In this document: positions 34,041 through 43,830 of the stretch, in pieces
Numbering within the stretch: position 1 is the stretch's first letter
Layout of the letters: each line of letters begins with the position of its first letter
NCBI GenBank assembly: GCA_024704175.1
Contig: CP085629.1
Coordinates: 8,297,501-8,361,500 of the forward strand
Source of the DNA: Paenibacillus sp. P25
GTDB lineage: Bacteria; Bacillota; Bacilli; Paenibacillales; NBRC-103111
DNA length: 64,000 nt
Reading direction: 5' to 3'
Notes under the pieces: generated by a model
Seen by the model: only the letters and a program-made list of their open reading frames with translations
Told to the model about the DNA's origin: nothing
Databases searched by the model: none
Position numbers and translations under genes: made by a program

Positions 34041-35936
34041 ATGAACCTATTCAAAAAAATTTCCGATTACCGCACGGAGACGGAAAGGCTGGCATGGACC
34101 GGAACGTTCGCCGATTATGTCGAGAAAATTCGGGAAAATCCCAGTCTTGCCATGACGGCGCATGCACGCGTGTATGAAATGATCGCCTCCCACGGCATTG
34201 TGGAGGAAAACGGGCGTCGAAAATACAACTTTTTCGAACAGGAGATTTTCGGGCTCGATCAGGCGATAGAGAAGCTCGTGGAGGAATACTTTCACTCCGC
34301 GGCGCGGCGTCTCGATGTGCGCAAGCGGATCCTCTTGCTGATGGGTCCGGTGAGCGGCGGCAAATCGACGATCGTGACGATTCTTAAGCGCGGGCTTGAA
34401 CAGTTCTCGCGTACGGATAAAGGAGCCGTGTATGCGATCAAAGGGTGTCCCATGCATGAGGAGCCGCTGCATTTGATCCCTAACGAGCTTCGGCCCGAAG
34501 TGGAGCAGGAGCTCGGCGTCAAAATAGAGGGCAATTTGTGCCCTTCCTGCCAAATCCGGTCGCGGGAGGAATATGGCGGGCGTATTGAAGATGTGCTGGT
34601 GGAACGCGTGCTCATTTCCGAGGATAACCGGGTCGGCATCGGGACGTTCAGCCCCTCTGATCCGAAATCCCAGGATATTGCCGACCTGACGGGCAGCATC
34701 GACTTTTCCACGATCACGCAGTACGGGTCGGAATCCGATCCGCGCGCCTACCGGTTCGACGGCGAGCTCAACAAAGCGAACCGCGGACTCATGGAATTCC
34801 AGGAGATGCTGAAATGCGATGAGAAGTTTCTGTGGAATCTGCTCTCGCTGACCCAGGAAGGGAATTTCAAGGCGGGCCGCTTCGCCCTCATTTCCGCCGA
34901 CGAGCTGATTATCGCGCACACGAACGAATCGGAGTACAAATCGTTCATCTCCAACAAAAAGAATGAAGCGCTTCAGTCGCGGATGATCGTCATGCCGATT
35001 CCTTACAACCTCAAGGTATCCGAGGAGGAGAAGATTTACCAGAAGCTCATCCGGCAAAGCGACATGAAGCATATTCACATCGCGCCTCACAGCCTGCGGG
35101 CGGCAGCGATCTTCTCGATCCTGACCCGGCTCAAGGAATCCAAGAAGCAGGGCATGGATCTTGTGAAAAAGATGCGCATGTACGACGGCGAGGAGGTCGA
35201 GGGCTACAAGGAAGCGGATCTGAAGGAGATGCAGAACGAGTATCTGGAGGAAGGGATGACGGGCATCGATCCCCGCTATGTCATCAACCGGATCTCGAGC
35301 GCGCTGATCCGCCACGATCTCGAATTCATCAATGCGCTGGATGTGCTGCGCGCCCTGAAGGACGGTCTGGACCAGCATCCTTCGATTACGAAGGAAGAGC
35401 GGGAACGCTACCTGAATTTCATCTCCATCGCGCGTAAAGAATACGACGAGCTGGCGAAGAAGGAAGTGCAGAAGGCGTTCGTGTACTCCTTCGACGAGTC
35501 GGCCAAGACGCTGTTCAACAATTACCTCGACAACATCGAAGCCTACTGCAACTGGGCCAAAATCAAGGATCCGCTGACGGGTGAAGAGATGGACCCAGAC
35601 GAGAGGCTGATGCGCTCCATCGAGGAGCAGATCGGCATCTCGGAGAATGCGAAGAAGGCGTTCCGAGAGGAAATACTGATCCGGATGTCCTCCTACTCCC
35701 GGAAAGGAAAGCGGTTCGACTACAGCGACCACGAACGGCTGAGGGAAGCGATCGAGAAGAAGCTGTTCACCGATCTGAAGGACATCGTGAAAATTACGAC
35801 TTCCACCAAGACGCCGGATGAAAATCAGCTGAAGCGCATCAACGAGGTCATCAAGCGGCTTGTCGAGGAGCACGGCTATACGACCGCTTCGGCGAATGAA
35901 CTGCTGCGCTATGTGGGAAGCTTGCTGAACAGGTAA
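34041..35936 (+). CDS. prkA: PrkA serine protein kinase (AAA+)
   Basis: ATG 34041 (MNLFKKISDYRTETERLAWT) has GAGGAGGTAAGACC before it and gives 631 residues, exactly the size of the Bacillus protein. The Walker A motif is GPVSGGKST (about residue 103). A kinase-like domain and a helical C-terminus (LFNNYLDNIEAYCNWAKIKD) follow. PrkA is made during sporulation, where it acts with Hpr/SigK-dependent genes; it has also been described as an ATP-dependent protease-like factor. Unlike in Bacillus, yhbH does not follow: two hairpins and a two-component pair come next. An open frame upstream to 33663 is rejected as coding. Confidence 0.95.
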   Translation: MNLFKKISDYRTETERLAWTGTFADYVEKIRENPSLAMTAHARVYEMIASHGIVEENGRRKYNFFEQEIFGLDQAIEKLVEEYFHSAARRLDVRKRILLLMGPVSGGKSTIVTILKRGLEQFSRTDKGAVYAIKGCPMHEEPLHLIPNELRPEVEQELGVKIEGNLCPSCQIRSREEYGGRIEDVLVERVLISEDNRVGIGTFSPSDPKSQDIADLTGSIDFSTITQYGSESDPRAYRFDGELNKANRGLMEFQEMLKCDEKFLWNLLSLTQEGNFKAGRFALISADELIIAHTNESEYKSFISNKKNEALQSRMIVMPIPYNLKVSEEEKIYQKLIRQSDMKHIHIAPHSLRAAAIFSILTRLKESKKQGMDLVKKMRMYDGEEVEGYKEADLKEMQNEYLEEGMTGIDPRYVINRISSALIRHDLEFINALDVLRALKDGLDQHPSITKEERERYLNFISIARKEYDELAKKEVQKAFVYSFDESAKTLFNNYLDNIEAYCNWAKIKDPLTGEEMDPDERLMRSIEEQIGISENAKKAFREEILIRMSSYSRKGKRFDYSDHERLREAIEKKLFTDLKDIVKITTSTKTPDENQLKRINEVIKRLVEEHGYTTASANELLRYVGSLLNR

Positions 35937-35957
35937 ATCCTTTGCTTTGATTCTCCC

Positions 35958-35986
35958 GCCCCGGGCTTAAGCGCCCTGGGCTTTTT
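35958..35986 (+). terminator. Intrinsic terminator after prkA
   Basis: GCCCCGGGC (35958-35966) pairs with GCCCTGGGC (35973-35981), with one mismatch, then TTTTT. Confidence 0.88.
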
Positions 35987-35996
35987 GCGCTGATTC

Positions 35997-36020
35997 CCCG
36001 GAGGTTGAAAACCTCCGGGC
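35997..36020. other. 10-bp stem hairpin before the OmpR-family regulator
   Basis: CCCGGAGGTT (35997-36006), loop GAA, AACCTCCGGG (36010-36019), then CGTTTCC. A second strong hairpin in the 134 bases between prkA and the next gene; it may be a back-up terminator or an element of the leader of the regulator gene. Confidence 0.6.
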
Positions 36021-36070
36021 GTTTCCTTATGATGGGGGTAATGCGCTAGTAGGGGAAAGGGAGACTGAGC

Positions 36071-36749
36071 ATGGTCAAAATCCTTGTCGTGGATGACGAC
36101 AATTATATCCGCGAGCTGATCAAGGTTTCGCCGCGGGACGAGGGCTTTGAACTGTATGAAGCGGAGAATGGACGCGAGGCGCTGCAGGTCCTGGAACGGA
36201 CCGGCGTCGATCTTGCCATATTCGATATCATGATGCCGCTGATGGACGGTTGGGAGCTGTGCCGCGAGCTGCGCCGGCTGTATCCCGACCTGCCGCCGCT
36301 CATGGTGACGGCGAAAGCGGAGACGGCGGACAAGGTAAGGGGATTCGGGCTCGGAACGGACGATTACCTGGTGAAGCCGTTCGACCCGCCGGAGCTGGTG
36401 GCGCGCGTCAGGGCGCTGCTCAAGCGCTACCGGATCGCCTCCTCCCATGTCGTCCGGCTGGGAGCGCTGGAGCTGAACCGCACCAGCTTCGAGGTGCTGC
36501 TGGGCGGCGAACGGATGACGCCGCCGCTGAAGGAATTCGAGCTCGCTCTTCAAGCTAGCGGCGCATCCGAATCAAACCTTTACGCGAAACCAGCTGATTG
36601 AGCAAATATGGGGCATCGATTACGCCGGCGACGACCGTACGGTGGATGTCCATATCAAGCGGCCGCGGGAGCGTTTTCCGGAAGAAACGTCGGGATTCTC
36701 CATTCGTACGATCCGCGGCCTCGGCTATAAGCTGGAGGTTCTGACATGA
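36071..36749 (+). CDS. OmpR-family response regulator, one frame break
   Basis: The receiver starts MVKILVVDDDNYIRELIKV; the acceptor Asp is in LAIFDIMMPLMDGWELCREL, the Lys in YLVKPFDPPELVARVRAL. The winged helix is interrupted near 36545 by one base: PPLKEFELLFKLAAHPNQTF is the true continuation, then RNQLIEQIWGIDYAGDDRTV and DVHIKRPRERFPEE to TIRGLGYKLEVLT. The stop overlaps the kinase start (ATGA), so regulator and kinase are one operon. About 226 residues. The signal is unknown. An overlapping regulator/kinase pair after prkA suggests a stress or sporulation input, but this is context only. Confidence 0.88.
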
Positions 36750-38120
36750 TCCGCTCCTTATACTTAAGGATTGTACTTGCTTTTATGGCCTCCGTCATGG
36801 TAGGACTGATCGTTGCCTTTTTCACGATGAATTATTGGTTCAGGGACCAGGTTACTGCGGGAATCCGGGCCGAGCCGCTGAAAGCCGCCCGGGATGCGGC
36901 GGAAACGTTCGCCATGACGCAGGGGGTGGACCTCGATACCTATTTGAGAAGCCGCTATTCGATCCAAAGCAGCATCATCACGTTGTTCGATTCATCGGGC
37001 CGTTCTTCCGATTACGGCAAATCGCCCTCCGAGCAAACTCCTTCGATTCCCCGGGAAGCTGTAGAGAGGGTACTGCAGGGTCAAATTTATGAGAATGGTG
37101 TGAATCCTCCGGAGAAAATCATGGTCGGGTACCCGATCACGGCGGGCCAGGAGCGGTATGCGCTCTTTTTACGCCCCGACTTCATGAAGCCGATGAGCGA
37201 TCTGCGCCGCATTCTGCTTACCGCGCTTGCAATAGTTCTGATCACGGGAAGTCTGCTCATTCTCATCACCGCCCGTTATCTGGTCCAGCCGCTAAAGCTG
37301 ATGACAAGGGCGACGAAGCGGATTGCGAAAGGGGATTTCAATATCCACCTGCGCTGGAAGCGAGCGGAAGGACGAGCTTGGCGAGCTGGCGGAGAGCTTC
37401 AGCCACATGGCCTCGGAGCTCAAGCAGATGGAGCGGATGCGGCAGGACTTCGTATCGAACGTATCTCACGAAATCCAGTCCCCGCTTACCTCAATCGCCG
37501 GCTTCTCTAAGCTGCTCCGTACGAAGGCCATGTCGGAAGAGGAGCGGAACCGTTATTTGGATATTATTCGAATGGAGTCGGAACGGTTGTCGCGGCTGAG
37601 CGACAACCTGCTCAAGCTCGCTTCGCTGGAGTCGGAGCATCATCCGTTTCATCCGCACACGTATGCCCTGGACGAGCAGCTGCGCCGGGTTATTGTGGCG
37701 CTCGAGCCCCAATGGAATGCCAAAAAGCTGGAGCTCGACCTTCAGTCGCCGTCTATCAAGATCGCCGCCGATGAAGACCAGCTCAATCAGGTTTGGGTGA
37801 ATCTTCTCGGCAACGCCATTAAGTTTACGCCGGAGGGCGGGTTGATCCGGGTCGTTCTGCAGCCTTTAACGGACCGGGTCCGCATTCTTCTGGAGGATAC
37901 CGGCATCGGCATCTCCAAGGAAGATCTGGAGCGCATCTTCGACCGTTTCTACAAAGCGGACCGTTCACGGCGGCGGGAGCGGGGAGGCAACGGGCTCGGC
38001 CTTGCCATCGTCAAGAAGATTATCGAGCTGCATCAAGGCGCCATTGAAGTGAGCAGCGTTCCCGGCATGGGGACGACGGTGATCGTGACGTCGCCGAGCG
38101 TTCCGGGTAAAAGGGTATAG
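36746..38120 (+). CDS. Sensor histidine kinase, one frame break
   Basis: It starts MIRSLYLRIVLAFMASVMVG with helix one, then an extracellular sensor of about 130 residues. A second helix (IVLITGSLLILITARYL) is followed by HAMP, then NVSHEIQSPLTSIAGFSKLL with the phospho-accepting His. ATPase motifs are complete: NLLGNAIKFTPEGG, DTGIGISKEDLERIFDRFYK, and GNGLGLAIVKKIIELHQG. The frame changes near 37365, between HAMP and the dimer helix, where GSERKDELGELAESFSHM resumes. About 458 residues when joined. It starts inside the regulator stop and faces the LuxR-type gene at its 3' end. Confidence 0.88.
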
Positions 38121-38151
38121 CTCTATATATGCCGCTCCGCCGCCGGGTGCT

Positions 38152-40195
38152 TCAGCTGAGTCCGATCAGGCACTTGGCCAGCTGCGTCCGGTTCTTTACG
38201 CCGTATTTGTGCAGCATCGCATTGACGTGCTTCTTCACCGCCGCCTCGCTGATGAATAGCGAGGCGGCGATTTCGGCGTTGGTTTCGCCGTTCACGAGCC
38301 GTTCGGCCACTTCCCGTTCCCTGGGGGTAAGGGGCGAGGAAGCGCCTACGCCGCCGGCCGGAATATGCGGCCGGCCCGCATCGGGAATGATCCTGTTCAG
38401 ATAATCCGCAAGCCGGTCTCTCCTTGTATCCAGAACAAAGGTGGAGGCAGGCTTGTTATCGCCATAGCCGTAATGCTTCAGTCCGGGGACGGCTTCGAAT
38501 CCGTAGCCGGTATGGGATAGATCATAGTAGTCATGCGGCGGGGGCGAAGAAATTAGCAGGTCGCCCGCCAGGATGTATTCGAACATCCTCTGAACGTTAT
38601 CCGAACGCAGCTCCTCGTTCTCCGGATCCTCTACGTCCGCGGCCAGTATAAACCAGCCGGCCTGCTGCCCTTCGGGAACCTCAAAGGCTTGAAGCTTGGC
38701 GGGGGACAGGCTTTGGAAATAGGGGCCGGCGACCTTCGAGCGGAGCAGGTAGGTTAAAGTTCGCCGGTTGACGGGGACAAAGGCGCTTAAACCGGCAACC
38801 CTTCCTTCCGCGCTGCGCAGCAGCCTTCAATGCGCCGTCGCCGTGCCGGAGCAGTTCCTCCGCCTCCAATGCGGAGAGACGAAGGAGACTTTCCTCGGCT
38901 GTGAGCTTGAAACGGAACAGAGAACCGCTTTCCGGATCGGAGCAGCGGATGGTGAAATCCCGGGCCTCCCGCTCCCGGCGGCGGATGTATGCCTCCGCCT
39001 CGTGCAGATTGCTTTCCGTCACTGTTTCCAGATAATAATGCGACCGGCGGGAATGCCTGAAATGGGCGCGCATCACCGGGCTCCCGGCGAGCCGAAGCAG
39101 CTCCGCCAGCTTCTGCGGCGAGTCCGGACGATGGTCGGCCGATTGCATAATGAGGTCGTAGTAATACTGTACGGCGCGTCCGCGGCACCGTTCGAAGGCG
39201 GCGGGAGCCCGCTCCCGGAAATCGCTCCGGATCGCTTCCCGGATCAGCTCATGCAGCCGCCAGCCCTCCCCGGTACGGCGAATAAAGGAGAGGCGGACCA
39301 AGCGTTCGAATAGCTGAGAGGGGACCTCGCGGCCGGCCAATAAGGACAGGAACTCTTGGTTGAACGAGCGGGGAACCGATGCAGCCTGGAGGAGATCGCG
39401 CAGCTCATGGTCCCGCGCTTCCCTGAGCCAGAGCGCAAGCAGTTCCTCCCATGCCGCGCCCCGGCCGGGGATTTGTCCCTGGTTTGCGATGCCCAGCCCG
39501 GAGGGGACCAACAGGGAAAGCGCCAGCGGGTGTCCCAGCGTCTGCAGCCAGAGCCGATCGGACTCCGCTTCATCCGTCACCCCGTGCTTCTCCATATATA
39601 AACGAAATTCCTCGTAACTTAGCTCCTGAAGGGGAAGGAAAAGGATCATGTTCCGCCAGGAGGGGAAATCCGCCAAGGACCCTCCAACGGGGAGCGCCCG
39701 GCGATGACGACGGTCATCTGCGTAAGAAGCCCCGGAAGCAGCGTTTCTCTCAGCCATGCATCCAGGCTCCCGGCTTCTTCATAGTGGTCGAAGGCGAGGA
39801 TGATTTTTTGGTTCCGGGCCCGCCGGTTTAGACAGCTAAGACAGTGCTCCGTCAGGAGTGTTCCGTCCGCCGGATTATCTTCTCCCATATGCGTGAGAAG
39901 GTTCAGAAGCACGGATTCGGGCTCGCCCGGATGCTCCCGCAGGTCCGTCGGAATGAATAAAGCTCCCCAGCCGCCGCGCTATCCGCCCGTACTGCTCCAG
40001 CAAATAACTTTTGCCCATGCCCCCGGTTCCGAATAGGTTGATGATGTTCTCCGGCCGGCGCGAACCATCGTCAAGAAACCGCTCAAAGAAGCGGAGCTCG
40101 AAAGAACGTCCGATAAAATAATCTCCGTTCAGCCGGTCGAGCCGGTCCGCTATCCGTTCCCACGCGCTATTTCCCTCTTCTTCCGAAAGCTTCAC
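38152..40195 (-). CDS. LuxR-type ATP-binding (STAND) transcriptional regulator, three frame breaks
   Basis: GTG (complement of 40193-40195) follows GGAGGGGAATCGCC. An N-terminal helix is followed by the P-loop INLFGTGGMGKSYLLEQY and the Walker B-like KIILAFDHYEE. A helical NB-ARC-type region and a sensor-like domain run to about residue 600. The C-terminal LuxR helix-turn-helix is complete: PLTPREREVAERLVNGETNA, EIAASLFISEAAVKKHVNAM, LHKYGVKNRTQLAKCL. Frame changes near 39968, 39678 and 38826 would each be one base. About 680 residues. Such MalT-like proteins switch on ATP and a ligand and activate neighbouring genes; the divergent ilvBN operon is the nearest candidate target. Confidence 0.78.
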
Positions 40196-40251
40196 GGCGA
40201 TTCCCCTCCATCCGATTTTTATCCAAAAGTATACTATCAAAGTCAACCATT

Positions 40252-40262
40252 GGGTAGTACCC
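40252..40262. promoter_or_regulatory. Inverted repeat between LuxR-type gene and ilvB
   Basis: GGGTA-G-TACCC is a perfect 5-bp inverted repeat in the 123-base divergent region. It is a candidate operator for the LuxR-type regulator. No T-box leader fits in this short space, although branched-chain amino acid operons in bacilli often have one. Confidence 0.35.
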
Positions 40263-40318
40263 GCAGGAGCCGGGGACATGGTACGGTTGCTTTACTACGA
40301 AGCAATGGAGGATGAAAC

Positions 40319-42070
40319 ATGAAAGAAATGCTGCACAAGACGCTGTTGGGGGATGAAGCCCTTAGGTCGCGGTCGCTTCGGGAGGATACGGTGACCGGAT
40401 CGGAAATTTTGCTCCGTACGCTTCTGCTCGAAGGCGTCGACTGCGTGTTCGGCTATCCCGGCGGCGCCGTCCTGTATATCTATGATGCCATGCACGGGAA
40501 CGAGCATTTTCGCCATTTGTTGACGCGTCATGAGCAGGGAGCGATCCACGCGGCGGACGGCTATGCCCGCTCGACGGGCCGCACCGGCGTGTGCCTGGCT
40601 ACGTCGGGTCCAGGGGCAACGAATCTTGTCACCGGGATCGCAACGGCTTATATGGACTCGGTGCCGCTCGTCGTCATCACCGGCAATGTGGCGACCTCCC
40701 TGATCGGCACGGATTCGTTCCAGGAGGCGGATATTATCGGCATTACGCACCGATTACGAAACACAGTTATTTTGTGCGCCGGGTGGAGGACTTGGCCCGT
40801 ACGGTCAGAGAAGCTTTCCATATTGCCGGTACGGGACGAAAAGGGCCGGTACTGATCGACATTCCTAAGGATGTGTCGGCAGCTGAGACGAAGTTCCGTT
40901 ATCCGGAAGCCATTGAGGTCCGCGGCTACAGCCCTTCCCCGCGGGTAGACGAGGGGCAGATCCAAGCCTTGGCCTATGCATTGAAAATCGCAAAGAGGCC
41001 CCTGATTCTCTCAGGAGCCGGTGTGATCCATGCCGATGCGTCGGAAGAGCTGATCGGACTCGCCGAAGATCAGCAGATTCCGGTAACCGCCACACTGCTC
41101 GGTTTGGGCGGCTTCCCCGGAGGGCATCCCTTGTGGCTGGGGATGCCGGGCATGCACGGGACTTATGCGGCGAATCGTGCGATGCTCGATTGCGATCTAT
41201 TGATCTCGGTCGGCGCCCGGTTCGACGACCGCGTCACCATGCGGCTGGACGGCTTCGCCCCGCAAGCGGCCATTGCCCATATCGATATCGATGCGGCGGA
41301 GATCGGCAAGCTGGTGCGGACGGTACTTCCGGTGACCGGCGATGCGAAAGAGGTGCTGAAGCGCCTGCGCTCTTCTACGGGAAGGCAGCGTGTGGATAGA
41401 AGCTCTTGGCTGGACCACGCTGCCCGGATCAAGGCACTGCATCCGCTCGGCTATACCCCTCGGATCAAACCCTTAAGCCGCAGTATGTGATCGAAATGAT
41501 CTCCCGGACAACGGACGGGGAAGCGATCATTACGACGGATGTCGGGCAGCATCAGATGTGGACCGCGCAATTTTACCGCTTCCGGCATCCCCGTTCCCTC
41601 CTCAGCTCCGGCGGCCTCGGAACGATGGGCTTCGGGTTTCCGTCCGCGATCGGTGCGCAAATCGGCAACCCCGGCCGGCTGGTTATCTCCATCAACGGGG
41701 ACGGGGGATTCAGATGTGCGCCCAGGAGCTGGCGGTCTGTGCGATTCACCGGATTCCGGTCAAAATCGTCGTCATCAACAACGGTACGCTCGGCATGATC
41801 AAGCAGTGGCAGGAGCTCATCTATGACGGGCGGTTCAGCCATATCGATTTGTCGGGAAGTCCCGATTTCGTCAAGCTGGCGGAAGCGTACGGCGTCCTTG
41901 GGCTGAGGGCGGACAACCCGGAGGATGCCGAGCGGGTCTGGGCGAAAGCGCTGCTCACGCCGGGTCCGGTGCTGATTGATTTCATCGTTTCGAAGGATGA
42001 GCTGGTTTATCCGATGATTCCGCAAGGCAAAGCGTTAAGCGATATGATATTGGGGGAGAAGAGACCTTGA
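40319..42070 (+). CDS. ilvB: Acetolactate synthase large subunit, three frame breaks
   Basis: ATG 40319 follows AATGGAGGATGAAAC. The ThDP enzyme is complete when four pieces are joined (breaks near 40745, 41455 and 41715, about 580 residues). TRHEQGAIHAADGYARSTGR contains the catalytic Glu. SGPGATNLVTGIATAYMDSV and PVVITGN-like loops follow. The FAD-binding middle has LLISVGARFDDRVT. The ThDP diphosphate motif NGDGGF...NNGTLGMIKQWQEL is near the C-terminus. It condenses two pyruvates to acetolactate (or with 2-ketobutyrate), the first step of valine, leucine and isoleucine synthesis. The subunit gene ilvN follows in overlap. All catalytic motifs are kept, so errors rather than decay are likely. 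Confidence 0.92.
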
Positions 42071-42553
42071 AACCGAAGCAAATGATTTCCGCACTGGTTC
42101 TTAACCGGCCCGGGGTGCTGCAGCGAGTCTGCGGACTCTTCGGACGGCGGGATTATAACATCGAAAGCATTACGGTCGGCGTTGCGGAGGACGAGACGGT
42201 ATCCCGAATGGTGCTTGTTCTTTGCGAGGATGAGGTACGGGTCGAACAGATCGGAAGGCGGACTGTCCAAGCTGATCGATGTGATCCGGGTGACGCACTT
42301 GAACCTTATGCCGCTGATAGCCAAGGAGCTGATGCTCATTAAGGTCCGGGCGGAACCGGCGGTCCGCCCGGAAATCTTCGGCATGGCGGAGACTTTCCGC
42401 TGTCCGGTAATCGATATCGGGCAGCACTCTGTCGTCATCCAAGTCGTAGGCGACAGGGAGAAGAACGACTCCTTCCTGTCCCTGCTGCGCCCCTATGGCA
42501 TTCTGGAAGTCACGCGGACCGGGGAAACGGCGATGAACCGGGAGGAAGCGTGA
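42067..42553 (+). CDS. ilvN: Acetolactate synthase small (regulatory) subunit, one frame break
   Basis: It starts at TTG 42067, overlapping the ilvB stop (TTGA), after GGGGGAGAAGAGA. The ACT domain comes first: MISALVLNRPGVLQRVCGLF, RRDYNIESITVGVAEDE. The frame breaks near 42250, between VRVEQIGR and GLSKLIDVIRVTHLN. The C-terminal half continues KELMLIKVRAEPAVRPEIFG and VIQVVGDREKNDSFLSLLRP. About 161 residues, normal for IlvN. It binds valine and confers feedback inhibition on the large subunit. Only 6 bases separate it from the convergent SDR gene. Confidence 0.9.
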
Positions 42554-42559
42554 TGCCGA

Positions 42560-43320
42560 TTACAGATGAGATCCGCCGCTTGCGTCGATCAGCTGGCCTG
42601 TAATCCAGCGGCTGTCGGGCGAAGCCAGGAAAGCGGCGATATCCGCGATGTCTCCCGGCTGTCCCCACCGGCCGAAAATGGAAAACTCGGCTCCGAACCG
42701 CCGCCCCTCCGGATCCTGCAGCGTGGCGGCGTTCATATCCGTCTCCACGAAGCCGGGCATGATGGCGTTGACGGTGATCCCCGCGGCCCGAGCTGCTTGG
42801 ATAAGGCGAGGGTTAGCGGGTTTAGCGCCCCTTCGACATGCTGTATGCAGGAATAACGGGAAGCGCGATTCTCGTTACGGCGGATGACAGGTTGATGATC
42901 CGTCCGCCGTCCCTTAGGCGCGGCGGCGCCTGCTGCGTGACGAAGAACGGAGCCTTCACATTGATGGCCATAAGCTCGTCGAACATTTGCTCCGTCGTAT
43001 CCTCAATGAACTGCACAAGACTGCTTCCCGCGTTGTTTACCAGGATATCGAACCGGGTATCCCCCGTGCGTTCTTTCAGCTCCGCATCCAAGGCATCGTA
43101 CAGTCGCCGCACCCTTCCATCGTTTCGAGTCCGGCCCCGACGGCGAAGGCCGAACCGCCGCTTTGCTTGATCACCCGTACGGTTTCTTCGGCCCCTCCCG
43201 GTTGTTTCCGTAATGCACCGCAACCAGAACGCCTTCCTGCGCCAGGCGCAGGGCGATGGCCCGGCCGATTCCCCGGCTAGCCCCGGTCACCAATGCAATC
43301 TTGTCTTTCAATCTGTTCAT
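42560..43320 (-). CDS. Short-chain dehydrogenase/reductase (FabG-like), several frame breaks
   Basis: ATG (complement of 43318-43320) follows AGGAGAGAATCGAA. The cofactor motif IALVTGASRGIGRAIALRLA is intact. NNAGSSLVQFIEDT, the active-site Ser (NLSSAVTRIAL), Tyr and Lys (PAYSMSKGAL), and the end PDSRWITGQLIDASGGSHL are all present but spread over three frames, with breaks near 43190, 43110 and 42830. About 250 residues if repaired. With three breaks it could be a real pseudogene, though neighbouring genes show the same pattern. It is an NADP(H)-dependent oxidoreductase with unknown substrate, possibly a 3-ketoacyl or sugar-alcohol reductase. Confidence 0.8.
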
Positions 43321-43691
43321 TTCGATTCTCTCCTTTATTTATTCATTCATTGCGCGGTACGAGTTTCATCCTTCATGCTTCGCGCTTAAGACAGTTTTAT
43401 CACAAGAGGGCTGTTGAAATGTTGCCTGCTCATTCGGGGCCGGATTTCTAACCCGTTCCTTCCTCATGCCCAGGGGAGCTTGTCCGGAAAGGGACAAATA
43501 CGGATCGTTTGCGAGGCGATGGATGGGTTATCCGCTTCCGGTCGCTGTTATCAGGAGGATATGTTGAATGGAATCCGCTTGAGCAGCGGTTATTTCCCGC
43601 AGATAAAGGCGAACGCTGTCGCTCCTCCACTGGATACTCCACTTCTGTATATAACTCGTTTATTCCCGAAACCCGTTCCTCCCCATCCTGG
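43321..43691. other. Gene-free stretch with a repeated ACCCGTTCCT motif
   Basis: No supported gene. ACCCGTTCCT occurs at 43451-43460 and 43671-43680, each followed by a CCCAT/CTCAT and CCCAGG/GGCCCGG-like segment. An open frame from 43414 lacks protein character and a ribosome site. The stretch lies between the SDR gene and the RND promoter. Confidence 0.4.
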
Positions 43692-43727
43692 CCCGGCATA
43701 CCTCATGCCGGGTTAGTTTCTTTTTTA
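43692..43727. terminator. Hairpin with T-rich tail upstream of the RND operon
   Basis: CCCGGCAT (43692-43699), loop ACCTC, ATGCCGGG (43705-43712), then TTAGTTTCTTTTTT. No rightward gene ends just before it, so it may insulate the RND promoter from upstream transcription or act in a leader. Confidence 0.55.
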
Positions 43728-43736
43728 TTAATAAAT

Positions 43737-43757
43737 AGTTCATATTGAGTTCATATT
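43737..43757 (+). promoter_or_regulatory. Direct repeats AGTTCATATT before the RND operon
   Basis: AGTTCATATT at 43737-43746 and again at 43748-43757, exactly 11 bases apart. Direct repeats spaced by one helical turn are the usual binding pattern of OmpR/PhoB-family response regulators. The RND start codon is about 75 bases on. Confidence 0.5.
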
Positions 43758-43830
43758 CGCGTTGTAATGTATTTCCATGTCATTTTTATATATACAGAGG
43801 GAGAACTATTGAAGCGGAAGGAGTACAGGA

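Noticed and set aside
34047..35873. 608-residue open frame antisense to prkA
   Set aside because: It mirrors the codon bias of prkA, has no ribosome site or family resemblance, and lies wholly inside a certain gene.
40319..42553. Programmed frameshifting as an explanation for ilvB/ilvN breaks
   Set aside because: The sites lack slippery heptamers with a following structure and occur in many unrelated genes; base-calling indels are simpler.
43414..43716. 100-residue ORF between the SDR and RND genes
   Set aside because: No ribosome site, atypical composition, and it overlaps a hairpin and the repeated ACCCGTTCCT motifs.
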